Origin: Ehretia macrophylla
Lineage: Eukaryota > Streptophyta > Magnoliopsida > Boraginales > Ehretiaceae
Length of the DNA: 64,000 bases
Reading direction: 5' to 3'
Assembly: GCA_037974665.1 (NCBI GenBank)
Contig: CM075771.1
Location: forward strand, 40,780,425-40,844,424
Under the pieces are notes generated by a model. That model saw only the letters and a list, made by a program, of their open reading frames with translations, was not told the DNA's origin and made no database searches. Shown piece by piece: positions 12,610 through 25,557 of the stretch. Numbering within the stretch: position 1 is the stretch's first letter; every line of letters begins with the position of its first letter. Both the position numbers and the translations under genes were made by a program.

Positions 12610-12729
12610 GTGGGTGCAACACGAGGACTTCCCAGGGGGTCACCCATCCAAGTACAACTCTCACCCAAGCACGCTTAACTTCGGAGTTCTGATCGGATCC
12701 GGTGCATTAGTGTTGGTATGATCGCACCC
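12610..12729 (-). rRNA. 5S rRNA gene copy 14
   Basis: Full length, about 6 substitutions, with the IE CpG changed to CA (ctcaccc). Confidence 0.9.
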
Positions 12730-13287
12730 GTCATGTTGAGGGCATAATTCCTATATGTGTTAATGGTTGACAGTCCCTGCCTAGAGAGATGGCCCATTAA
12801 AAAGGCCCAATTGGCTTAACGACAACCCATCCGTTTCAACAACGCAGCATCCTCGCAAGACGTTATATCGACATGTTGTAGGGCCCTCTGATGTCCCGCG
12901 AGTCAGGTTTGCGTCCTTTTAACTGCTCAAGACATACGATCCGGGATGAAAAAACAGGACAAAAGAAGAAAAGTGGCCTGAAACTGATGAAAACGTTTGA
13001 TTTTGGGCGGTAAAAATGGGCACAGCTGGGACGATAGCTGCCCCCATCCTAGGGCTCTCAGAGAGCTTTGTAGCGGTATGTTGTGCGCCGCGTAACTCCT
13101 TACAGATCAAAATTTATAGGCACCGAAGCGACGGAGACCTGGTCACAAACCCTACGACCTCAGTTTGTGGGCCCGGCCTCCACGTGAAGTGAAGTTGTCT
13201 CGCCCAATGTTCTGTGGGATTCGGTAATAGAGATTTGGTGGATAAAGTATTTTGGCAACCCAAACCAGGGCAAAAAAAAATTGAAAA

Positions 13288-13407
13288 GGGGGTGCAACAC
13301 GAGGACTTCCCAAGGGGTCACCCATCCTAGTACTACTCTCACCCAAGGACGCTGAACTTCGGTGTTCAGATGGGATCCGGTGCATTAGTGCTGGTATGAT
13401 CGCACCC
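13288..13407 (-). rRNA. 5S rRNA gene copy 15
   Basis: Full length, about 6 substitutions, with the IE CpG changed to CA and the A box altered (aaggacgctgaac). Confidence 0.89.
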
Positions 13408-13963
13408 GTCATGTTGAGGGCACAATTCCTATATGTGTTAACGGTTCACAGTGCCAGCCTAGAGAGATGGCCCATTCAAAAGGCCCAATGGGCTTAACGA
13501 CAACCCATCCGCTTTAACAACGTAGCATCCTCGCAAGACGTGATATCGACACATTGTATGGCCCTCCGATGTACCGCGAGTCAGGTTGTCGATCTTTTAA
13601 CAGCTCATGACGTACGATCCGGGACAGAAAAATAGGGCAAAAGAAAAAAAATGGCCTGAAACTGATGAAACATTCAATTTTGGGCTCCAGAAACGGCCAC
13701 AGCGAGCAAGCTCGCAGCCCCCGTCGTAGAACTCTCAGAGAGCTTTGCAACGGTATGCAGTGCACCGCGTAACTCCTTATGGATCAAAAGTTATGGGCAC
13801 TGAAGCGACGGAGACATGGTCATAAACCCTACGCCCTCGGTTTGCGGGCCCAGCCTCTACGTGAAGCGAAGTTGTCTTTCCCAATGTTCCGTGAGATTCG
13901 GTAATAGAGATTTGGTGGATAAAGTATCTTGGCAACCCAAACCAGGGCAAAAAAAATTGAAAA

Positions 13964-14083
13964 GGGGGTGCAACACGAGGACTTCCCAAGGGGTCACCCA
14001 TCCTAGTACTACTCTCGCCCAAACACGCTTAACTTCGGAGTTCTGATGGGATCCGGTGCATTAGTGCTGGTACGATTGCACCC
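13964..14083 (-). rRNA. 5S rRNA gene copy 16
   Basis: Full length, only about 4 substitutions. The IE and most of the C box are unchanged, which makes it one of the better copies in block A. Confidence 0.91.
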
Positions 14084-14640
14084 GCCATGTTGAGGGCACA
14101 ATTCCTATATGTGTTAACGGTTCACAGTGCCAGCCTAGAGAGATGGCCCATTCAAAAGACCCAATGGGCTTAACGACAACCCATCCGCTTTAACAACGCG
14201 GAATCCTCGCAAGACATGATATCCACAAGTTGTATGGCCCTCTGATGTACCGCGAGTCAGGTTGTCGTTCTTTTAATAGCTCACGAAGTACGATTCGGGA
14301 CAGAAAAATAGGGCAAAAGAAGAAAAATGGCCTGAAACTGATGAAAACGTTCGATTTAGGGCTCCAAAAATGGGCACAGCGTGCATGCACGCTGCCCCTG
14401 TCGTAGAGCTCTCAGAGTGCTTTGCAACGGTATGCAGTGCGCCGTGTAAATCCTTACGGATCAAAAGTTATGGGCACCAGAGCGACGGAAACCTGTTCAC
14501 AAACCCTACGCCCTCGGTTTGCGGGCACGGCCTCTACGTGTAGAGAAGTTGTATTGCCCAATGTTCCGTGGGATTTGGTAATAGAGATTTGATGGATAAA
14601 GTATCTTGGCAACCCTAACCAGGGCAAAAAAAATTGAAAA

Positions 14641-14760
14641 AGGGGTGCAACACGAGGACTTCCCAAGGGGTCACCCATCCTAGTACTACTCTTGCCCAAG
14701 CACGCTTAACTTCTGAGTTATGATGGGATCTGGTGCATTAGTACTGGTATGATCGCACCT
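14641..14760 (-). rRNA. 5S rRNA gene copy 17
   Basis: Full length, about 8 substitutions, with the IE CpG changed to TG and the first gene bases altered (gcacct). Confidence 0.88.
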
Positions 14761-15316
14761 GTCATGTTGAGGGCACAATTCCTATATGTGTTAACGGTTC
14801 ACAGTGCCAGCCTAGAGAGATGGCCCATTCAAAAGGCCCAATGGGCTGAACGACAACCCATCTGTTTCAACAATGCAGCATCCTGGCAAGACGTGATATC
14901 GACACGTTGTAGGGCCCTCTGATGTACTGCGAGTCAGGTTGTCATCCTTTTAACAGCTCACGAAGTACGATCCGGGATGGTAAAACAGGGCAAAAGAAGA
15001 AAAGTGGCCTGAAACTGATAAAAATGTTCTATTTTTGGCTGCAAAAACGTGCAAAGCGTGCAAGTTAGCTGCGCCCATCCTAGAGCTCTCAGAGAGCTTT
15101 GCAACGGTTTGCTGTGCGCCACGTAACTCCTTACGGATCAAAAGTTATGGGCACCGGTGCGACAGAGACCTGGTCACAAACCCTACGTCCTCAGTTTGCG
15201 GGCCCGGCATCTACATGAAGTGAAGTTGTCTTGCCCAATGTTTCGTGGGATTTCGTAATAGTGATTTGGTGGATAAAGTATCTTGGCAACCCTAACTAGG
15301 GCAAAAAAAATTGAAA

Positions 15317-15436
15317 GGGGGTGCAACACGAGGACTTCCCAAGGGGTCACCTATCCTAGTACTACTCTCGCCCAAGCACGCTTAACTTCGGAGTTATGAT
15401 GGGATCCGGTGCATTAGTACTGGCATGATCACACCA
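15317..15436 (-). rRNA. 5S rRNA gene copy 18
   Basis: Full length, about 7 substitutions. The 5' end reads gatcacacca on the plus strand, so both the CpG and the first base are changed. Confidence 0.88.
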
Positions 15437-15995
15437 GTCATGTTGAGGGCACAATTCCTATATGTGTTAACGGTTCACAGTGCCAGCCTTGGGAGATGGC
15501 CCATTTAAAAGGCCCAATGGGCTTAACGACAACCCATCCGCTTCAACAACGCAGCATCCTCACAAGACGTGATATCGACACATTGTAGGGCCCTCTGATT
15601 TATCGCTAGTCAGGTTGTCGACCTTTTAACTGCTCACGACGTACGATCCGGGATAAAAAAAAATAGGGCAAAAGAAGAAAAGTGGCCTGAAACTGATGAA
15701 AACGTTCGATTATGGGCTCCAAAAATGGGCACAGTGAGCAAACCAGCTGCCCCCGTCGTAGAGCTCTCAGAGAGCTTTGCTACGGTATGCTGTGCGGCTC
15801 GTAACTCCTTACGTATCAAAAGTTATGGGCACCGGAGCGACGGAGACCTGGTCACAAACCCTACGCTCTCGGTTTACGGGCCCGGCCTCTACGTGAAGCA
15901 AAGTTGTCGTGCCCAATGTTCCGTGGGATTCGGTAATAGAGATTTGGTGGATAAAGTATCCTGGCAACCCTAACCAGGGCAAAAAATATTGAAAA

Positions 15996-16115
15996 TGGGG
16001 TGCGACAAGAGGACTTCCTATGGGGTCACCCATCCTAGTAGTACTCTCGCCCAAGCACGCTTAACTTCGGAGTTCTGATGGGATCCGGTGCATTAGTGCT
16101 AGTATAATCGCACCC
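15996..16115 (-). rRNA. 5S rRNA gene copy 19
   Basis: Full length, about 8 substitutions (tgcgacaag, ctatgggg, gtagtac, agtataatc). The terminator A-run is broken (aaaaaatatt). Confidence 0.88.
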
Positions 16116-16672
16116 GTCATGTTGATGGCACAATTCCTATATGTGTTAACGGTTCACAGTCCCAGCCTAGAGAGATGGCCCATTCAAAAGGCCCAATGGG
16201 CTTAACGATAACCCATCCACTTCAACATCGTAGCATCCTAGCATGACGTGATATCTACACATTGTAGGGCCCTCTGATGTACCGCAAGTCAGGTTGTCGT
16301 TCTTTTAATGGCTCACAACGTACGATCCGGGATAGAAAAACTGGGCAAAAGAAGAAAAGTGGCCTAGAACTGACGAAAACGTTCAATTTTGGGCTCCAAA
16401 AATGGACACAGCGAGCAAGCTAGCTGCCCCAGTCGTAGAGCTCTCAGAGAGCTTTGTAACGGTATGTTGTGCGCCGCGTAACTCCTTTCGGATCAAAAGT
16501 TATGCGCACCGGAGCGACGGAGACCTGGTCACAAACCCTATGCACTCGGTTTGCGGGCCTGGCCTCTACGTGAAGCGAAGTTGTCTTGCCCAATGTTCCC
16601 TGGGATTCAGTAATAGAGATTTGGTGGATAAAGTATCTTGGCAACCCTAACCAGGGCAAAAAAAATTGAAAA

Positions 16673-16792
16673 GGGGGTGCAACACGAGGACTTCGCAGGG
16701 GGTCACCCATCCTAGTACTACTCTTGCCCAAGCACGCTTAACTTTGGAGTTCTGATGAGATCCGGTGCAGTAGTGTTGGTATGATCGTACCC
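16673..16792 (-). rRNA. 5S rRNA gene copy 20
   Basis: Full length, about 7 substitutions, with the IE CpG changed to TG, ctttgg for cttcgg, and gatcgtacc at the 5' end. Confidence 0.89.
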
Positions 16793-17349
16793 GTCATGTT
16801 GAGGGCACAATTCCTATATGTGTTAACGGTTCACAGTGCCAGCCTAGAGAGATGGCACATTCTAAAGGCCCAATAGGCTTAACGACAACCCATCCGCTTC
16901 AACAACGCAGCATCCTCGCAAGACATGATATCAACACATTGTAGGGCCCTCTGATGTCCCGCGAGTCAGGTTGTTGTCCTTTTAACAGCTCACGACGTAC
17001 GATCCAGGATGGTAAAACAGGGCAAAAAAACAAAAGTGGCCTGAAACATATGAAAACGTTCAATTTTGGGGTCCAAAAATGGGTATATGGAGCAAGCTGG
17101 ATGCCCCCGTCGTAGAGCTCTCAGAGAGCTTTGCAGCGGTATGCTGTGCACCGCGTAACTCCTTTCGGATCAAAAGTTATGGGCACCGGAGCGACGGAGA
17201 CCTGGTCACAAACCCTACGCTCTCGGTTTGCGGCCCCGACCTCTACGTGAAGCAAAGTTCTCTTGCCCAATGTTCCGTGGGATTCGATAATAGTGATTTG
17301 GTGGATAAAGTATCTTGGCAACCCTAACCAGGGCAAAAAAAATTGAAAA

Positions 17350-17469
17350 GGGGGTGCAATACGAGGACTTCCCAGGGGGTCACCTATCCTAGTACTACTC
17401 TCGCCCAAGCACGCATAACTTCGGAGTTCTAATGGGATACGGTACATTCGTGCTGGTATGATTGCACAC
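17350..17469 (-). rRNA. 5S rRNA gene copy 21
   Basis: Full length, about 9 substitutions, spread over the C box edge, the A box (cgcataac) and the 5' end (attgcacac). Confidence 0.88.
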
Positions 17470-18026
17470 GTCATGTTGAGGGCGCAATTCCTATATGTGT
17501 AAATGGTGCACAGTGCCAGCCTAGAGAGATGGACCATTCAAAAGGCCCAATGGGCTTAACGACTACCCATCCGCTTCAACAACGCAGCATCCTCACAAGA
17601 CGTGATATCGACACGTTGTAGGGCCCTATGATGTACAGTGAGTCAGGTTGTCATCCTTTTAACAAATCATGACGTACGATTCGGGATGGAAAAACATAGC
17701 AAAAGAATAAAAGTGGTCTGAAACTAATGAAAATGTTCGATTTTGGCCTGCAAAAATGGGGACGGCGAGTAAGATGGCTGCCCCCATCCTAGAGCTATCA
17801 AAGAGCTTTGTAACGGTATGCTGTGCACCGCATAACTCCTTACGGATCAAAAGTTATGGGCACCGGAGCAACGGAGACTTGGTCACAAACCCTACGCCCT
17901 CAGTTTGCGGGCTCGGCCTCTACGTGAAGTGAAGTTGTCTTGCAGAATGTTCCGTGGGATTCGATAAAAGAGATTTGGTGGATAAAGTATCTTGGAAACC
18001 CTAACCAGGGCAAAAAAAATTGAAAA

Positions 18027-18146
18027 GGGGGTGCAACACGAGGACTTCCCAAGCAATCACCCATCCTAGTACTACTCTCGCCCAAGCACGCTTAACTTTG
18101 GAGTTCTAATGGAATCCGGTGCATTAGTGCTAGTATGATCGCACCC
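18027..18146 (-). rRNA. 5S rRNA gene copy 22
   Basis: Full length, about 8 substitutions. The C box reads aagcaatcac; the IE and A box are unchanged. Confidence 0.88.
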
Positions 18147-18700
18147 GTTATGTTGAGGGAACAACTCCTATATGTGTTAACGGTTCACAGTGCCCGCCTA
18201 GAGAGATGGCCCATTCAAAAGGCCCAATGGGCTTAACGACAACCCATCTACTTCAACAACACAGCATCCTTGCAAGATGTGATATCGACACGTTATAGGG
18301 CCCTCTGATGCACCGCGACTCAGGTTGTCGTACTTTTAACAGCTCACGACGTACGATCCGGGATGAAAAAATAGTGCAAAAGAAGAAAAGTGGCCTGAAA
18401 CAGATGAAAACGTTCGATTATGGGCTCCAAAAACTGGCAAAGCGAGCAAGAAGGCTGCCCCTGTCGTAGAGCTCTCAGAGATCTTTGCAACGGTATGATA
18501 TGCATCGCGTAACTCCTTACGGATCAAAAGTAATGGGCACCGGAGCGACGGAGACCTGGTCATAAACCCTACGCCCTCGGTTTGCGAGCTCGGCCTCTAC
18601 GTGAAGCAAAGTTGTCTTCCCAATGTTCCGTGGGATTGGGTAAAAGAGATTTGGTGGATAAAGTATCATGGCAACCCTAACCAGGGCAAAAAGTTGAAAA

Positions 18701-18820
18701 GGGGCTGCAAGACGACGCCTTCCCAAGGGGTCCCCCATCCTATTAGTACTATTGCCCAAGCATGCTTAACTTCGGAGTTCTGATGGGATCTGGTGCATTA
18801 GTGCTGGTATGATCGCACCC
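18701..18820 (-). rRNA. 5S rRNA gene copy 23, most degenerate
   Basis: About 14 differences, the most in the window. They cluster in the 3' half of the gene (ctgcaagacgacgcc, gtccccc, ctattagtactattgccc), so the C box and IE are badly damaged while the 5' half is nearly normal. The terminator A-run is short (aaaaagttg). It is probably a pseudogene. Confidence 0.85.
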
Positions 18821-19377
18821 GTTATGCTGAGGGCACAATTCCTATATGTGTTAACGGTTCACAGTGCCAGCCTAGAGAGATGGCACATTCAAAAGGCCCA
18901 ATGGGCTTAACGACAACCCATCTGCTTCAACGATGCAGTATCCTCGCAAGACATGATATCGACACGTTGTAGGGCCCTCTGATGTAGCGCGAGTCCGGTT
19001 GGTGTCCTTTTAATAGCTCACGACGTACGATTCAGGACGAAAAAATAGGGCAAAAGAAGAAAAGTGGCCTGAAACTGATGAAAACGTTCGATTATGGGCT
19101 CCAAAAATGGGCACAGTGAGCAAACCAGCTGCCCCCGTCGTAGAGCTCTCAGAGAGCTTTGCTACGGTATGCTGTGCGCCGCGTAATTCCTTTTGGATCA
19201 AAATTTTTGGGCATCGGTGCGACGGAGGCGTGGTCCCAAACCCTACGCACTCGGTTTGCAGGCCCGGCCTCTACTTTAAACGAAGTTGTCTTGCCCAATG
19301 TTCCGTGGGATTCGGTAATAGAGATTTGGTGGATAAAGTATCTTAACAACCTTAACCAGGGCAAAAAAAATTGAAAA

Positions 19378-19497
19378 GGGGGTGCAACACGAGGACTTCC
19401 CAGGGGGTCACCTATCCTAGTACTACTTTCGCCCAAGCACACTTAACTTCGGAGTTATGATGGGATCCGGTGCATTAGTGCTGGTATGATCGCACCC
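19378..19497 (-). rRNA. 5S rRNA gene copy 24
   Basis: Full length, about 4 substitutions (acctatc, ctttcg, cacactt, gttatg). Confidence 0.91.
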
Positions 19498-20054
19498 ATC
19501 ATGTTGAGGGCACAATTCCTATATGTGTTAACGGTTCACAGTGCCAGCCTAGAGAGATGGCCCATTCAAAAGACCCAATGGGCTTAACGATAACCCATCC
19601 GCTTCAACAACGTAGCATCCTCGCAATACATGATATCAACACGTTGTAGGGCCCTCTGATGTACTACGAGTCAGGTTGTAGTCCTTTTAACAGCTCACGA
19701 CGTACGATCCGGGACGGTAAAACAGGGCAAAAGAACAAAAGTGGCCTGAAACTGATGAAAACGTTCAATTTTGGGCTCCAAAAACGGGCATAGCGAGAAA
19801 GCTAGATGCCCCCATCGTAGAGCTCTCAGAGAGCTTTGCAAAGGTATACTGTGCGCCGCGTAACTCCCTACGGATCAAAAGTTATGGGCACCGAAGCGAC
19901 GGAGACCTGGTCACAATCCCTATGCCCTCGGTTTGTGGGCCCGGCCTCTACGTGAAGCGAAGTTGTCTTGCCCAATTTTTCGTGGGATTCTGTAATATAG
20001 ATATGGTGGATAAAGCATCTTGGCAACCCTAACCAGTGCAAAAAAAAATGAAAA

Positions 20055-20174
20055 TGGGGTACAACACGGGGACTTCCCAGGGGGTCACCCATCCAAGTAC
20101 TACTCTCGCCCAAGCACGCTTAACTTAGGAGTTCTTATGGAATCCAGTGCATTAGTGCTGGTATGATCGCACCC
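20055..20174 (-). rRNA. 5S rRNA gene copy 25
   Basis: Full length, about 8 substitutions (tggggtacaac, cacgggg, cttagg, gaatccag). The spacer beyond it, 20175-20705, is 26 bp short. Confidence 0.88.
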
Positions 20175-20705
20175 GTCATGTTGAGGGCACAATTCCTATA
20201 TGTGTTAACGGTTCACAGTCCCAGCCTAGAGAGTTGGCCCATTCAAAGGGCCCAATGGGCTTAACGACAACCCATCCTCGTAAGACGTGATATCAACAAG
20301 TTGTAGGGCCCTCTGATGTACCGCGAGTCAGGTTGTTGTCCTTTTGACAGCTCACGACGTACGACCAGGGATGAAAAAATAGAGAAAAAAAGAAAAGTGG
20401 TCTGAAACTGATGAAAACCTTCGATTTTGGGCTGCAAAAATAGGCACAACGAGAGGCTGCCCCCGTCCTAGAGCACTCAGAGAGCTTTGTAATGGTATGC
20501 TGTGCACGGCGTAACTCCTTACGGATCAAAAGTTATGGACATCGGAGCGACGGAGACCTGGTCACAAACCCTACGCCCTCAGTTTGCGGGCCCGGCCTCT
20601 ACGTGAAGTGAAGTTGCCTTGCCCAATGTTCCGTGGGATTCGGTAATAGAGATATGGTGGATAAATTATCTTGGCAACCCTAACCAGGGCAAAAAAAATT
20701 GAAAA
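20175..20705 (-). repeat. 5S spacer with two small deletions
   Basis: The unit is 651 bp instead of 677. About 19 bp are lost near 20275, where cccatcc runs straight into tcgtaag with CATCC at both original ends. About 7 bp are lost near 20450 (cgagaggctgcc for cgagcaagctggctgcc). The spacer two units on (about 21800) has a similar small deletion at the second site, so the two may be related. Confidence 0.8.
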
Positions 20706-20825
20706 GGGGGTGCAACACGAGAACTTCCCAGGCGGTCACCCATCCTAGTACTACGCTCGCCCAAGCACGCTTAATTTCGGAGTTCTGATAGGATCCGATG
20801 CATTAGTGCTGGTATGATTGGACCC
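20706..20825 (-). rRNA. 5S rRNA gene copy 26
   Basis: Full length, about 8 substitutions, including ctacgctcg in the IE flank and gattggaccc at the 5' end. Confidence 0.88.
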
Positions 20826-21381
20826 GTCATGTTGAGGGCACAATTCCTATATGTGTTAACGGTTCACAGTGCCAGCCTAGAGAAATGGCCCATTCAAAAG
20901 GCCCAATGGGTTTAACGACAACCCATCCGCTTCTACAATGCAGCATCCTTGCAAGATGTGATATCGACACGTTGTAGGGCATTCTAATGTACCGCGAGTC
21001 AGGTTGTCATCCTTTTAACAGCTCACGACGTACAATCTGAGATGAAAAAACAGAGGAAAAGAAGAAAAGTGGCCTAAAACTGATGAAAACGTTCGATTAT
21101 AGGCTCCAAAAATGGGCAAAAAAGGGCAAGCTCGCTGCCCCGTCATAGAGCTCTCAGAGAGCTTTGCAACGGTATGCTGTTCGCCTCGTAACTCCTTACA
21201 GATCAAAAGTTATGGGCACCGGAGCGACGGAGACCTGGTCACAAATACTATGCCCTCGGTTTGTGGGCCCGGCCTCTACGTGAAGCAAAGTTGTCTTGCC
21301 CAATGTTTCGTGGGATTCGGTAATAGAGATATGATGGATAGAGCATCTTGGCAACCCTAACCAGGGCAAAAAAAATGAAAA

Positions 21382-21501
21382 GGGGGTGCAACACGAGGAC
21401 TTCCCAGGGGGTCACCCATCCTAGTACTACTCTCGCCCAAGCACGCTTAACTTTGGAGTTTTTATCGAATCCGATGCATTAGTGCTGGTATGATGTTACC
21501 A
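21382..21501 (-). rRNA. 5S rRNA gene copy 27, damaged 5' end and promoter
   Basis: The 3' half is perfect, but the 5' half is not: gtttttatcgaatcc and gatgttacca replace the consensus. The TATA-like box upstream reads cctatttg. With both promoter and start region altered it is probably silent. Confidence 0.86.
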
Positions 21502-22053
21502 GTCATGTTGAGGGCACAATTCCTATTTGTGTTAACGGTTCACAGTCCCAACCTAGAGAGTAGGCCGATTCAAAAGTCCCAATGGGCTTAACGACAACCC
21601 ATCCGCTTCAACAATAAAGCATCCTCGCAAGATGTGATATCGACCCGTTGTAGGGCCCTCTGATATACCGCGAGTCAGGTTGTCGTCCTTTTAACAGCTC
21701 ACGACGTACGACCCGGGATGGAAAAATAGAGCAAAAGAAGAAAAGTAGTCTGAAACTGATGAAAACATTCGATTTTGGGCTGCAAAAACAAGCACAGCGA
21801 GTGGCTACCAACGTCCTAGAGCACTCAGAGAGCTTTGTAACGGTATGCTGTGTGCCGCGTAACTCCTTATGGATCAAAAGTTATGGACACCGGAGCGACG
21901 GAGACTTGGTCACAAACCCTACGCCCTCAGTTTGCAGGCCCGGCCTCTACGTGAAGTGAAGTTGTCTTGCCCAATGTTCCATGGGATTTGATAATAGAGA
22001 TTTGATGGATAAAGTATCTTGGCAACCCTAACCAGGGCAAAAAAAATTGAAAA

Positions 22054-22173
22054 GGGGGTGCGACACGAGGACTTCCCAGGGGGTTACCCATCTTAGTACT
22101 ACCCTTGCCCAAGCACGCTTAACTTCGGAGTTCTGATGGGATCCGGTGCATTAGTGCTGGAATGATCGCACCC
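22054..22173 (-). rRNA. 5S rRNA gene copy 28
   Basis: Full length, about 6 substitutions (tgcgac, ggttacc, tcttag, acccttgcc). The A box is intact. Confidence 0.89.
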
Positions 22174-22730
22174 GTCATGTTGAGGGTACAATTCCTATAT
22201 GTGTTAACGGTTCACTGTGCCAGCCTAGAGAGATGGCCCATTCAAAAGGCCCAATGGGCTTAACGACAACCCATCCGTTTCAACAACGCAACATCCTCGC
22301 AAGACGTGATATCGACACATTGTAGGGCCCTCTGATATACCGCGAGTCAGGTTGTCGTCCTTTTAACTGCTCACGACGTACGATCTGAGATGAAAAAACA
22401 GGGCAAAAGAAGAAAAGCGACCTAAAACTTATGAAAATGTTCGATTATGGGCTCCAAAAAGGGGCACAACGAGCAAGAAAGCTGCCCCCGTCGTAGAGCT
22501 CTCAGAGAGCTTTGCAACGGTATGCTGTGCACCGCGTAACTCCTTTCGGATCAAAATTTATGGGCACTAGAGCGACGGAGACTTGGGCACAAACCTTACG
22601 CACTCGGTTTGCGGGCCTGGCCTCTACGTGAAGCGAAGTTGTCTTGCCCAATGTTCTGTGGGATTCGGAAATAGAGATTTGGTGGATAAAGTATCTTAGC
22701 AACCCTAACCAGGGTAAAAAAAATTGAAAA

Positions 22731-22850
22731 TGGGTTGCAACACGAGGACTTCCCAAGGGGTCACCCATCCTAGCACTACTCTCTCCCAAGCACGCTTAAC
22801 TTCAGAGTTCTAATGGGATCCGGTGCATTAGTGCTGGTATTATCACACCC
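22731..22850 (-). rRNA. 5S rRNA gene copy 29
   Basis: Full length, about 9 substitutions, including tgggttgcaac at the 3' end, the IE CpG, and ttatcacac at the 5' end. Confidence 0.87.
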
Positions 22851-23404
22851 GTCATGTTGAGGGCACAATTCCTATATGTGTTAACGGTTCACAGTGCTAG
22901 CCTAGAGAGATGACCCATTCAAAAGACCCAATTGGCTTAACGATAACCCATCCGCTTCAACAACGCAGCATCCCCGCAAGACATGATATCAACATGTTGT
23001 AAGGCCCTCTGATGTACTGCGAGTCCGGTTGTTGTCCTTTTAACAGCTCACGACGTACGATCAAGGACGGTAAAACAGGACAAAAGAACAAAAGTGGCTT
23101 GAAACTGATGAAAACGTTCAATTTTGGGCTCCAAAAATGGGCATAGCGAGCATGCTAGCTGCCCCAGTCATAGAGCTCTCAGAGAGTTTTGCAAAGGTAT
23201 GCTGTGCGCCGCGTAACTCCTTACAGATCAAAAGTTATGGGCACCGGAGCGACGGAGACCTGGTCACAAACCCAACGCCCTCGGTTTGCGGGCCCGCCTC
23301 AACGTGAAGCGAAGTTGTCTTGCCCAATGTTCCGTGGGATTCGGTAATAGAGATTTGGTGGATAAAGTATCTTGGCAACCCAAACCAGGGAAAAAAATTG
23401 AAAA

Positions 23405-23524
23405 GGCGGTGCAACACGAGAACTTCCCAAGGGGTCACCCATCCTAGTACTACTCTCGCCCAAGCACGCTTAACTTCGGAGTTCTGATGGGATCTGGTAC
23501 ATTAGTGCTGGTATGATCGCACCC
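23405..23524 (-). rRNA. 5S rRNA gene copy 30
   Basis: Full length, about 5 substitutions, with the IE and A box unchanged. Confidence 0.9.
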
Positions 23525-24081
23525 GCGATGTTGAGGACACAATTCCTATATGTGTTAACGATTCACAGTGCCAGCCTAGATTGATGGCCCATTCAAAAGG
23601 CCCAATAGGCTTAACGATAACCCATCCACTTCAACAACGCAGTATCCTCGCGAGACGTGATATCGACACGTTGTAGGGCCCTCTGATGTACCGCGAGTCA
23701 GGTTGTCCTACTTTTAACAGCACACGACTTACGATCCGGGACAGAAACACAAGGCAAAAGAAAAAAAGTGGCCTGAAACTAATGAAAACGTTCGATTTTG
23801 GGCTCCAAAAATGGGCACAGCGAGCAAGCTGGCTGACCCCATCGTAGAGCTCTCAAAGAGATTTTCAACGGTATGTAGTGCACCACGTAACTCCTTACGA
23901 ATCAAATGTTATGGGCACTGAAGCGACAGAGACCTGCTCACAAACCTAACGCCCTCGGTATGCAGGCCCGGCCTCTACATGAAGCGAAGTTGTCTTGCAC
24001 AATGTTTCGTGGGATTAGGTAATAGAGATTTGGTGGATAAAGTATCTTGGCAACCCTAACCATGGCAAAAAAAAATGAAAA

Positions 24082-24201
24082 GGGGGTGCAACACGAGGAC
24101 TTCCTTTGGGGTCACCCATCCTAGTACTACTCTCGCCCAAGCACGCTTAACTTCGAAGTTCCGATGGGACCCGCTGCATTAGTGCTGGTATGATCGCACC
24201 C
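24082..24201 (-). rRNA. 5S rRNA gene copy 31
   Basis: Full length, about 7 substitutions. The C box reads cctttgggg, and further changes sit at cgaagttccg and gacccgctg. Confidence 0.88.
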
Positions 24202-24758
24202 TTCATATTGAGGGCACAATTCCTATATGTGTTAACGGTTCACAGTCCCAGCCTAGAGAGATGGCCCATTCAAAAGGCCCAATGGGCTTAACGACAACCC
24301 ATCCGCCTCAACAACGCAACATCCTCGCAAGACGTGATATCGACACGATATAGGGCCCTCTGATATACCGCGAGTCAAGTTGTCATCCTTTTAACAGCTC
24401 ACGACGTACGATCCGTGACGGAAAAACAGAGCAAAAGAAGAAAAGTGGTCTGAAACTGATGAAAACATTCGATTTTGGGCTCCAAAAATGGGCATAGCGA
24501 GCAAGCTGGCTGTCCCCGTCGTAGAACTCTCAGAGAGCTTTGCAACGGTATGCTGTACGATGCGTAACTCCTTACAGATCAAAAGTTATGGGCACCGGAG
24601 CGATGGAGACCTGGTCACAAACCCCACGCCCTCGATTTGCATGCCCGGCCTCTACGTGAAGCGAAGTTGTCTTGCCCAATGTTCCGTGGGATTCGGTAAT
24701 AGAGGTTTGGTGGATAAAGTATCTTGGCAACCCTAACCAGAGCAAAAAAAATTGAAAA

Positions 24759-24879
24759 GGGGGTGCAACACGAGGACTTCCAAGGGGGTCACCCATCCTA
24801 GTACTACGCTCGCCCAAAAAATGCTTAACTTCGGTGTTCTGATGGGATCCGGTGCGTTAGTGCTTGTATGATCGCACCC
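24759..24879 (-). rRNA. 5S rRNA gene copy 32, 1-nt insertion
   Basis: 121 nt. The A box reads cccaaaaaatgctt in place of cccaagcacgctt, which is one base longer and breaks the element. It is probably inactive. Confidence 0.87.
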
Positions 24880-25437
24880 GTCATGTTGTGGGAACAATTC
24901 CTATATGTGTTAACGGTTCACAGTGCTAGCCTAGAGAGATGGCCTGTTCAAATGGCCAAATGGGCTTGACGACAACCCATCCGCTTCAACAACGCAGCAT
25001 CATCGCAGGACGTGATATCGACACATTGTAGGGCCCTCTAATGTCCTGCGAGTCAGGTTGTCGTCCTTTTAACAGCGCACAACATACGATCCGGAACGGA
25101 AAAATAGAGCAAAAGAACAAAAGTGGCCTGAAACTGATGAAAACATTCGATTTTGGGGTCCAAAAATGGGCACAACGAGCAAGATGGCTGCCCTTGTCGT
25201 AGAGCTCTCAAAGAGCTTTGCAACGGTATGCTGTGTGCCATGTAACTCCTTACGGATCAAAAGTTATGGGCACCGGAGCGACGGAGACCTGGTCACAAAC
25301 CCAACGACCTCGGTTTGCAGGCCCGGCCTCTATGTGAAGCGAAGTTGTCTTGCCCAATGTTCCGTGGGATTCGGTAATAGAGATTTGGTGGATAACGTAT
25401 CTTGGCAACCCTAACCAGAGCAAAAAAAAATTGAAAA

Positions 25438-25557
25438 GGGGGTGCAACACGAGGACTTCCCAGGGGGTCACCCATCCTAGTACTACGCTCGCCTAAGCAC
25501 GCTTAACTTCGGAGTTCTGATAGGATCCAGTGCATTAGTGCTTGTATGATCGCACCC
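25438..25557 (-). rRNA. 5S rRNA gene copy 33
   Basis: Full length, about 5 substitutions (ctacgctcgcct, gatagg, ccagtg, gcttg). It shares ctacgctcg and gcttgta with copies 32 and 35, which marks these neighbours as close relatives. Confidence 0.9.
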
